The position numbers and the translations under genes were made by a program. Positions 47,914 through 54,253 of a stretch of 54,253 bases of DNA are shown here, in pieces (within the stretch, counting starts at the first letter, position 1; each line of letters begins with the position of its first letter). Below the pieces are notes generated by a model. The model made no database searches. It saw only the letters and a list, made by a program, of their open reading frames with translations, and was not told the origin of the DNA. This stretch comes from an uncultured Pseudomonas sp. (GTDB taxonomy: Bacteria > Pseudomonadota > Gammaproteobacteria > Pseudomonadales > Pseudomonadaceae), in contig NZ_CAMPHV010000038.1 in assembly GCF_946886105.1 (NCBI RefSeq), positions 1-54,253 of the forward strand, in the 5' to 3' direction.

Positions 47914-49146
47914 ATGAACGCTTTGCTAACGGCCGCAGCGCTATCGCTGCTGCTCTGCCTGAGCGGCGGCGCCTGGGCTTTCGAACGCGACACGCTGTTG
48001 GTCTGGGTCAGCCAGGACAAAGGCTTCGACGGCATCGCCAAGGTCGGCGAACGCTTCCAGGCCGATACCGGCATCGAGGTCGAAGTCGCCACCCCGGACG
48101 ATCTGGCCGCTCGTTACGACCGCCAGGCCGGCACGGCGAACGGTCCGGATATCGTGATCTTCGCCCACGACCGTTTCGGCTCCTGGATCGATGCCGGACT
48201 GCTCGCCGACCTCACGCCCAGCCAGGACGCCATGCAGCGTGCACCCGCCTTCGCCTGGGAGGCGGTGAGCGTGGCCCGGCGCATCTACGGCTACCCGCTA
48301 TCCACCGAAGTGGTCAGCCTGATCTACAACCTGGACCTGGTGCCGAACCCACCGCGCACCTGGGCCGAGGTCAGCGAACTGGACAGCCGCTTGCGCGCCC
48401 AGGGCAAACGCGCGATCGAGTGGGATTACGCCAACCTGTATTTCTCCTGGCCGCTGATCGCCGGCAGCGGCGGCTACAGCCTGAACAAGCGCGATGGCCT
48501 TTACGACCTCGGCGATTCGGGCATCGCCAACCCCGGCGCGATCGCTGGCTTCACCCAGCTGCGCAGCCTGCTCGATAGCGGCGTGCTGGCCCGCGAGGCC
48601 AGCTACGACAGCATGATGACCGGCTTCAAGGCCGGCGAAGTGGCCATGATCATCAACGGCCCCTGGGTGTGGAACGAACTGCGCGCGGCGAACATCCGCT
48701 TCGCCATCGACCATGTGCCCGGCATCAGCGCCGAGCAGCCGGGCAAACCCTTCGTCGGCATAGTCGCGGCGGCGGTCAATGCCCATAGCCCGAACAAGCA
48801 GCAGGCGCAGCGCTTTCTCGAGGATTACCTGACCAGCGCCGAAGGGTTGCGCAGCATCGATGCCGACAAGCCGCTCGGCGCGGTGGCCAACCTGGAACTG
48901 CTGCAAAGCCTGCAACAGGACCCGTTGATCGCCCACACCTACAGCTCCGCCGCGCGCGGCGAGATCATGCCCGACCTGCCGGAGATGAAGCGCTTCTGGG
49001 CGTTGTTCCAGAGCCGCCTCAAGCCCATGTTGGATGGCCAACGACCGCTGCTCGCAACCCTCGAGGAAATCGCCGCGCGCCTCAACAAGCAGGCGCAGAT
49101 GCAGGCCACCCGCCGCCGCCACTACCCGGCCAGTCCGCTGCACTGA
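47914..49146 (+). CDS. Second, divergent maltose-binding-protein-like protein
   Basis: 410 aa from ATG 47914 with a signal peptide (MNALLTAAALSLLLCLSGGAWA). It aligns with MalE end to end: LLVWVSQDKGFDGIAKVGERF, then HDRFGSWIDAGLL and GPWVWNEL. Compared with E. coli contacts, Lys15, Asp65/Arg66, Glu111, Tyr155, Trp230 and Trp340 positions are kept, but Trp62 is Phe (VIFAHDRFG) and Glu153 is Asn (ANLYFSWP). A basic C-terminal tail (MQATRRRHYPASPLH) is extra. It is an orphan binding protein after malM, with no permease of its own; it probably shares MalFGK or has a different ligand preference. Confidence 0.85.
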   Translation: MNALLTAAALSLLLCLSGGAWAFERDTLLVWVSQDKGFDGIAKVGERFQADTGIEVEVATPDDLAARYDRQAGTANGPDIVIFAHDRFGSWIDAGLLADLTPSQDAMQRAPAFAWEAVSVARRIYGYPLSTEVVSLIYNLDLVPNPPRTWAEVSELDSRLRAQGKRAIEWDYANLYFSWPLIAGSGGYSLNKRDGLYDLGDSGIANPGAIAGFTQLRSLLDSGVLAREASYDSMMTGFKAGEVAMIINGPWVWNELRAANIRFAIDHVPGISAEQPGKPFVGIVAAAVNAHSPNKQQAQRFLEDYLTSAEGLRSIDADKPLGAVANLELLQSLQQDPLIAHTYSSAARGEIMPDLPEMKRFWALFQSRLKPMLDGQRPLLATLEEIAARLNKQAQMQATRRRHYPASPLH

Positions 49147-49267
49147 GCACACCGAACGCGGCGCCGGAACGCCGGAACGCCGCGTCGTCCGGCGGATCGT
49201 CAGAATTAATGCGCCATCGCCATAGTCCATCGCAATGCAAGTTCAGCCTTTCTGAGGAGGAGCGAAG

Positions 49268-50245
49268 ATGACGATGAAATCACTGCAAGGTGCACTGGTC
49301 GTGGTGACAGGCGCATCCAGCGGCATCGGTCGCGCGGCGGCCGAAGCCTTTTCCCGACAAGGCGCGAAGCTGGTGCTGGCGGCGCGCGATGCCGAGGCGC
49401 TCGACGAGGTGGTCGCCGAATGCATACAGCAAGGCGCGCCGGCCATCTCGGTGCCGACCGATATGACCGACAACCAGGCGGTCTTGGATCTGGTCGAAGC
49501 CGCCGCCGACTTCGGCGACGGGCGCATCGATGTGTGGATCAACAACGCCGGTGTCGGCGCCCTGGGCAGTTTCGACAAGACGCCGCTACGCGCTCACGAG
49601 CAGGTGGTCCAGACCGATCTGCTCGGCTATCTGCGCGGCGCCCATGGCGTTATGCCCTACTTCAAGGCCCAGGGCTGTGGGGTGCTGATCAATACCCTGT
49701 CGGTCGGTAGTTGGGTTGCGCAACCCTTCGCCAGTGCCTATTCCGCGGCGAAATACGGTTTGCGCGGTTTTACCGAGGCCTTGCGCGGCGAACTGACCGA
49801 TTGGCCGGGCATTCACGTATGCGATGTCTACCCGGCGGTGGTCGATACCCCGGGGTTTCGCGACAGCGGCAACTACAGCGGTCACCGGCTGGCCCCGCCA
49901 CCGCCGATCATCGATCCGCGCGAAGTGGCCGAGGCCATGGTGCGCCTGGCATTGCACCCGAGACCGACGGTCACCGTCGGCGTCAGCGCATCCCTGCTGC
50001 GGCTCGCGCATTTTCTTCTACCGCACTTCGAGTGGCTGTCCGGCAAATTGACCGGTAAGGCCATAAGCCGGGCACAAGCCTGCGGTACCTCGTCCGGCAA
50101 CCTGTTCGAGCCGACCCATGCCGAACGCCGCGTGGATGGCGGCTGGCGTGCGGAAAGGGCACGAACCAGCAGATCCCTGCTCGCGGTCGGGGTGTTCGCG
50201 GCGCTGTTGCTCGGCCTTGGTGTGCTGGGTTTACGCCGCCACTAA
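49268..50245 (+). CDS. Short-chain dehydrogenase/reductase with C-terminal membrane anchor
   Basis: 325 aa. Rossmann motif VVVTGASSGIGRAA (about 11-24), NNAG-type segment WINNAGVG, active-site YSAAKYG (Tyr-X3-Lys) with an upstream catalytic Ser in INTLSVGSW. After the SDR core the protein adds a basic linker and one membrane helix (RSLLAVGVFAALLLGLGVLGL) at the extreme C-terminus, so it is probably membrane-tethered. The substrate is unknown. GAGGAG is a strong RBS 8 nt upstream. Confidence 0.9.
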   Translation: MTMKSLQGALVVVTGASSGIGRAAAEAFSRQGAKLVLAARDAEALDEVVAECIQQGAPAISVPTDMTDNQAVLDLVEAAADFGDGRIDVWINNAGVGALGSFDKTPLRAHEQVVQTDLLGYLRGAHGVMPYFKAQGCGVLINTLSVGSWVAQPFASAYSAAKYGLRGFTEALRGELTDWPGIHVCDVYPAVVDTPGFRDSGNYSGHRLAPPPPIIDPREVAEAMVRLALHPRPTVTVGVSASLLRLAHFLLPHFEWLSGKLTGKAISRAQACGTSSGNLFEPTHAERRVDGGWRAERARTSRSLLAVGVFAALLLGLGVLGLRRH

Positions 50246-50252
50246 CAGGCCG

Positions 50253-51122
50253 TTAGGGCGCTTCGTAACCGCGCGCCACCTGCGCCAGATGGAACCAGGT
50301 CGGCGCATCCAGATGCAGCTGCGCTCCCGCCAGGGTATTTTCGATGCGCGACCAGCGCAGGCTGCCGATGATCGGCACGGGCGCGCCGGGCAAGCGCCGC
50401 AACCAGGCCAACGCGACCTGATCGGGCGTTGCGCAGAGCGTATCGGCAACCGTTGCCAACGCTTGTTGCAAGGCCACCGGGAAGGCTCCGCCGGCGAACG
50501 GCGACCAGGCCAGCGCTTGCAGCCCGGCGGCCTGCAGCGCCTGCAACTGGCCATCCCAGGCCGCGTCCTGGGCCAGCAGCGACAGCTCGATCTGGTTGCA
50601 GCGCAGCGGCAATTCACGCGCCAGCTGCTGCCACTGCAACGGCAGGAAGTTCGACACGCCGAGCCAGCCGACCTTGCCGCTTTCGAGCATCTCCTGCAGC
50701 ACGCGGATGGTTTCCTCGGCCTGCATCAAGGGGTCGGGGCGGTGCAACAGAAAGCCATCCAGGCGTTCGACCCCGAGACGCTTGAGCGACGCGTCGAGCG
50801 AATCGCGCAGGTGCGCCGCGCTGCTGTCGTAGTGTTTGACCTGCCAGCGCGACGCATCCTGCGGGGCCAGAACGATATCGGCCTTGCCGATCAACTGCAG
50901 CTGCCCGCGCAAGTGCGGCCTGAGGCGCAATGCGTCGCCGAAATGCGCCTCGCAGCTGCCCTGGCCGTAGATGTTGGCGTGGTCGAAAGCGTGTAATCCA
51001 TGCTCCACGCAGCGTTCGATAAAACCCAGCAAGGCCTGCGGCGCGGCCAGCTCGGGATAATCGTGCAGGCGCATCATGCCGAGTAGCAGCGGCACCTGGA
51101 CCGGATTTCGGGAGGCGTTCAT
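50253..51122 (-). CDS. Aldo/keto reductase (YdhF-like)
   Basis: 289 aa. The catalytic tetrad is Asp and Tyr in AFDHANIYGQG, Lys in GKADIVLAP and His in FLLHRPDPL. The C-terminal NADP site reads VPIIGSLRWSRIENTL. The overall order (LLGMMRLHDYPE at the start, LGVSNFLPLQWQ mid-protein) is that of the YdhF/oxidoreductase subgroup. It is convergent with the SDR gene (7-nt gap). Confidence 0.9.
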   Translation of the reverse strand: MNASRNPVQVPLLLGMMRLHDYPELAAPQALLGFIERCVEHGLHAFDHANIYGQGSCEAHFGDALRLRPHLRGQLQLIGKADIVLAPQDASRWQVKHYDSSAAHLRDSLDASLKRLGVERLDGFLLHRPDPLMQAEETIRVLQEMLESGKVGWLGVSNFLPLQWQQLARELPLRCNQIELSLLAQDAAWDGQLQALQAAGLQALAWSPFAGGAFPVALQQALATVADTLCATPDQVALAWLRRLPGAPVPIIGSLRWSRIENTLAGAQLHLDAPTWFHLAQVARGYEAP

Positions 51123-51219
51123 GGGCTCGTCTCTAGTTTTTGCCCATGATCACAGAGCGAGGGACGGACGGGAACAAAAGGAATGTCACAGGCCCGTGAC
51201 AGGGCGCTGCCAGCAAGGG

Positions 51220-52047
51220 TTACCGCTCGGGTGGAAGGTCCGAGGAAAGATCGAGGGGCTCGACCCGGGCGTTACGGGTGGCGCCGGGCGTTTGCTTGAA
51301 GCGGCTTTTGTAGGCACGGGAGAAGCTGGAGGCATCGGCGAAGCCGACTTCATCGGCCACCGCCGCCAAGGGCATCGCGCTATTGAGCAACAAATATTGC
51401 GCGCGCTGCATGCGTCGGCTCATCACGTACTGCTGCGGCGTCATGGCGAACCTGCGCTGGAACAGAAAGTTGAAATGGCTCTCGCTGAGGTTCAGCGCCG
51501 CGGCCAGCTCGCCGTTGCAAGGCGGCTCGGCGAGACGCCGGTCGATCAGCCGATTGAGTTCGGCGAGCGCCAAACGCGAATCCGCGGGTAGCGGTGGAAC
51601 CGATGAGTAGCGCTGGACCAGTTGGGTCATAAATAGCGATACCAGCTGGTAATTGACCAGCGCACTGCTGCGCCCGGCATCGCCCTGCAATTGCCCGGCG
51701 GCGAAATCCAGCAAGGGCATCGCAGCGGCATCCAGGGTGATGAATTCCGCGCGCTGGAACAGCGTCTCGCTAAACTTCAGCTCGCAGGCCTGTTCCAGCG
51801 CGCGGATATAGGGATCGTTCAGCGCCACGTCGATCACCAGCAATTCGCTTTCTTCGCTGAGGCCGGCATACAGGTGACTGGCCGAGGCCGGCACCAGGGC
51901 CACGGTGCCGTTGGTCAAACGCCCCGCACTGTCGCTGAACGCGCAATCCATTCGCCCGCGCCAACCGATCAGCACCTGGGCATAGTCGTGACAATGCTCG
52001 CCGCGCTGCAGTGCGATCAGGTTACGCCGCGCCTGGCTGCCGTTCAT
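51220..52047 (-). CDS. AraC-family transcriptional regulator
   Basis: 275 aa. An N-terminal cupin-like sensor (about 10-150; CHDYAQVLIGWRG near the start) is followed by two helix-turn-helix motifs (about 175-270): AAALNLSESHFNFLFQRRF and AVADEVGFADASSFSRAYKS. It is divergent from the ornithine-cyclodeaminase-family gene and is its likely regulator; the inducer may be an amino acid. The 125-nt divergent gap (52048-52172) must hold both promoters. Confidence 0.88.
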   Translation of the reverse strand: MNGSQARRNLIALQRGEHCHDYAQVLIGWRGRMDCAFSDSAGRLTNGTVALVPASASHLYAGLSEESELLVIDVALNDPYIRALEQACELKFSETLFQRAEFITLDAAAMPLLDFAAGQLQGDAGRSSALVNYQLVSLFMTQLVQRYSSVPPLPADSRLALAELNRLIDRRLAEPPCNGELAAALNLSESHFNFLFQRRFAMTPQQYVMSRRMQRAQYLLLNSAMPLAAVADEVGFADASSFSRAYKSRFKQTPGATRNARVEPLDLSSDLPPER

Positions 52048-52172
52048 GCTGCCGAGGCCATGATGGGAGGGAGGATTTTCATAGTCCGGGTATATAACTC
52101 CAGCGCCCGGGTCAATGGCAAACGCTCAGACGCGGTTAGGATGCAAATCACCAACACAACGGGAAATCCGCC

Positions 52173-53129
52173 ATGCAGCTGAATGCCGACCAGGTACAAA
52201 ATGCCCTGCCCTGGGACAGTTTGATCGACGCGCTCAGGGATATTTTCGCCCGTGCCGATGTGCGTTCGCCGATCCGCCATCATCACAGCCTCGAGGTGCC
52301 CGGCGAGCCGACCGCCACCTTGCTGCTGATGCCCGCCTGGATCGAAGGCGAATACCTCGGGGTCAAGCAGGTCAGCGTGTTCCCCGGCAACAACGCACGC
52401 AACCTGCCGGGGTTGAACAGCCATTACATGCTCAGCTGCGGCAGGACCGGCCGCCCGCTGGCGATGCTCGACGGCAACGAGCTGACCGCCCGGCGCACAG
52501 CCGCCGCCTCGGCATTGGCCTCGCGTTTTCTCTCGCGTGCAGATGCCAGCCAACTGCTGATGGTCGGCGCCGGGCGCATGGCCCGCCGTCTGATCCCGGC
52601 GCATATGAGCGTGCGGCCGATCCGCAGCGTGCAGGTGTGGGATCGCCACGAGGCGGTCTCGGCAGCGCTGGTGGCCGAGCTCACCGCCTGCGGCATCGAT
52701 GCCCGGGTGTGCCGCGTCGATCGCTTGCAAGAGGCCGCCGCTACAGCCGACATCATCAGTTGCGCGACCATGGCCAGCGAACCGCTGGTATTCGGCGACT
52801 GGCTCAAGCCCGGCGCGCACCTCGACTTGGTCGGCAGCTTCACCCCGGACATGCGCGAGACCGATAACGTCGCCATGCAGCGCTGTGCGGTATTCGTCGA
52901 CACCCGCGCCGGCGCCCTCAGCGAGAGCGGCGACCTGATCATGCCGATCCGCGAAGGCGCGATCGGCGCCGAAAAGATCGTCGCCGAACTCGCCGAGCTG
53001 TGCCGCGGCCAGCACGCCGGCCGCGCCGCCCTGGCCGATGCCGACAACGCGCTGACCCTGTTCAAGTCGGTCGGCGACTCGCGCGAAGACCTCGCCGCGG
53101 CGATCCTCGCATTCCGCAATCAAGGCTGA
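52173..53129 (+). CDS. Ornithine cyclodeaminase/mu-crystallin family (probable delta1-pyrroline-2-carboxylate reductase)
   Basis: 318 aa. The dimer/substrate half (1-115) includes GVKQVSVFPGN and LDGNELTARRTAAASALASR, the family signature. The Rossmann half has LLMVGAGRMARRLIPAH (NAD(P)-binding GAGRMA) and SCATMASEPLV. Family members include ornithine cyclodeaminase, alanine dehydrogenase and delta1-pyrroline-2-carboxylate reductase. Beside a DadA-like D-amino-acid oxidoreductase, the reductase reading (cyclic imino acid reduction in proline/hydroxyproline or lysine breakdown) is favoured by inference. A terminator-like hairpin lies 15 nt downstream. Confidence 0.85.
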   Translation: MQLNADQVQNALPWDSLIDALRDIFARADVRSPIRHHHSLEVPGEPTATLLLMPAWIEGEYLGVKQVSVFPGNNARNLPGLNSHYMLSCGRTGRPLAMLDGNELTARRTAAASALASRFLSRADASQLLMVGAGRMARRLIPAHMSVRPIRSVQVWDRHEAVSAALVAELTACGIDARVCRVDRLQEAAATADIISCATMASEPLVFGDWLKPGAHLDLVGSFTPDMRETDNVAMQRCAVFVDTRAGALSESGDLIMPIREGAIGAEKIVAELAELCRGQHAGRAALADADNALTLFKSVGDSREDLAAAILAFRNQG

Positions 53130-53143
53130 AAAGGACGCCTGTT

Positions 53144-53171
53144 CAGGCACTCGGCAGCGGGTGCCTGTTTT
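53144..53171 (+). terminator. Intrinsic terminator after the OCD-family gene
   Basis: CAGGCAC and GTGCCTG form a perfect 7-bp stem with a 10-nt loop, followed directly by TTTT. It lies 47 nt before the flavoenzyme ATG, so the two genes may be uncoupled or only partly read through. Confidence 0.6.
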
Positions 53172-53217
53172 ACTCCAGCCAACCAGAACAGGTCGCTGAT
53201 CTTCCGGAGCCCCGCGC

Positions 53218-54216
53218 ATGAGCGATACATCCACAGCCGCGATCGACGCTGGCGCGACCACCTTCGAGACCATCGCCGTGGTTGGCGCCGGGGTGGTCGG
53301 CCTGTGTACCGCCCTGCAAGCCCAGCGCAAGGGCTACCGGGTAACCCTGATCGACCGCGATGCGCCGGGCAAAGGCGCATCGTTCGGCAATGCCGGCTAC
53401 CTGGCCACCGAACTGATCGACCCGCTGTCCTGCGGCAAGACCCTGCGCGGCGCGCTGGCCATGCTGCTCGACCCGCATGGGCCGCTGGTCTTGCCGTTGG
53501 GCTATCTGCACCGCAGCCTGCCCTGGCTGCTGCGCTTCGCCGCCGCCGCCCGCCCTTCTCAGGTCGAGCGCTCGCGTACCGGCCTGCGCCAGCTCAATCG
53601 GGCGGCGCTGCCGGCATGGCAGCGTTGCCTGGCCGATATAGGCGCAAGCGAGCAGCTGTGCAATTCCGGATACCTGCTGGTGTGGGAGTCGGCCGCTCGC
53701 CTGGCGGACGCCAAGGCCCATGCGCGTTACCTGCAGCAATGGGGCGTACGCTGCGAGCTGATCGACGCCACGCGCCTGGCCCAGCTGGAGCCGGCTCTGG
53801 CCGGTACCCTCAGCCACGCCCTGTATTTCCCCGATGCCTGCCAAGTGCGCGAACCCTATCAGCTCTGTCGCCTGCTGTTCGCCGCATTCGAAGCGCGGGG
53901 CGGCCGGTTCGTGCAGCAGGCGGTCGAGGGCGTGACGGCGGATACGCAGCAGGTACGGCTGAAGACCGCGGACGCTGAGCAGCGCTTCGATCAGACGGTG
54001 ATCTGCGCCGGCGCCTGGAGCAAAGCGCTGTTGCAAGACACGGGGATCGAGGTGCCGCTAGAAGCCGAGCGCGGCTATCACATCAGCATGGACAGCCCGG
54101 CCATTAGCAGGCCGTTGAAAAACGTAGGCGAGGCAGGCAAGACAAGGCAAAAACAGGCGAGGAAGCGGAGTTTACGTGCTGTAAATGAGCATTCCGAGCC
54201 ACTACTGTCCGGTTAA
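53218..54216 (+). pseudogene. DadA-like FAD-dependent amino-acid oxidoreductase, 3' end lost to insertion
   Basis: The FAD-binding N-terminus is intact (IAVVGAGVVGLCTALQAQRKG, then FGNAGYLATELIDP) and homology runs to ERGYHISMDSP near residue 295. D-amino-acid dehydrogenases of this family are about 410-430 aa, so roughly 120 residues, including the final FAD-binding segment, are missing. The last 33 codons read into foreign sequence beginning near 54103 (AGCAGGCCGTTGAAAAACG) and stop at 54216 in the IS repeat. A functional enzyme is unlikely. The intact gene would have oxidised a D-amino acid or D-hydroxyproline alongside the OCD-family reductase. Confidence 0.75.
54103..54199. repeat. Remnant of a mobile repeat inside the flavoenzyme gene
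   Basis: About 97 bp starting AGCAGGCCGTTGAAAAACG. It is A/G-rich on this strand (repeated AGGCAAG/AGGCGAGG blocks) and unlike the surrounding coding sequence. I recall AGGCCGTTGAAAAA as a common end of Pseudomonas IS or MITE elements, but cannot name the family. It is itself cut by the IS end at 54200. Confidence 0.45.
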
Positions 54217-54253
54217 ATTGTGAATAAATTCAACTGGTTGCCATCGACGCCCC
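54200..54253 (+). mobile_element. Left end of an insertion sequence running off the window
   Basis: CACTACTGTCCGGTTAA is the terminal repeat matching 37-54 in inverse orientation. A GTG at 54220 opens a frame (MNKFNWLPSTP) that continues past the edge and may be the transposase start. Family not determined. Confidence 0.6.

Overview
The window is high-GC DNA with the gene content, codon usage and REP repeats of a Pseudomonas, most likely of the stutzeri/mendocina/oleovorans type. The strongest pointer is an extracellular maltotetraose-forming amylase (AmyP type) inside a complete maltose/maltodextrin locus. No rRNA, tRNA, CRISPR array or prophage was seen. Both window ends carry the same short IS terminal repeat (1-54 and 54200-54253), so the window looks like the stretch between two copies of one insertion sequence, or a contig broken at them.

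Layout. 64-5917: a CHASE2 adenylate/guanylate cyclase, divergent from a TPR/beta-barrel outer-membrane protein of the Slam (DUF560) type and a FecR-domain exoprotein whose C-terminus looks like a TbpB-type barrel. This resembles a type XI secretion pair with a signalling partner. 5949-10261: metE, an exoD-like gene and metR, with two candidate MetR boxes before metE. 10463-16792: cusA, cusB (with fused metal-binding and CusF-like domains), cusC and a CopL-like small protein, forming a copper/silver efflux operon. 16994-22228: tetR, membrane fusion protein, RND pump and a DHCW cupin, with a double palindromic operator before tetR. 22448-24822: a translationally coupled cluster of methyltransferase, two VOC proteins and an aldo/keto reductase. 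25033-28122: a divergent class A penicillin-binding protein. 28272-28821: two small conserved genes (VF530 type and YdcH/DUF465 type).

28926-49146 is a 20-kb maltodextrin island: malK, alpha-glucosidase, malT, malG, malF, malE, periplasmic alpha-amylase, a kinase-fold protein, amyP, lamB, malM and a second malE-like gene. AmyP would cut starch outside the cell, LamB would admit the dextrins, and MalM, MalE and the MalS-like amylase would handle them in the periplasm. MalFGK would import them and the cytosolic alpha-glucosidase would finish the job under MalT control. No malP or malQ is present. GGGGATGAGG/GGGAGGATG-type boxes recur in the three mal control regions, and hairpins or terminators sit between operon members, probably tuning gene dosage. 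A RAYT transposase with five copies of its probable REP lies inside the island.

49268-54216: an SDR, an aldo/keto reductase, an AraC regulator divergent from an ornithine-cyclodeaminase-family reductase, and a DadA-like flavoenzyme truncated by nested mobile DNA at the right edge. Long antisense ORFs are common here and are GC-driven shadows.
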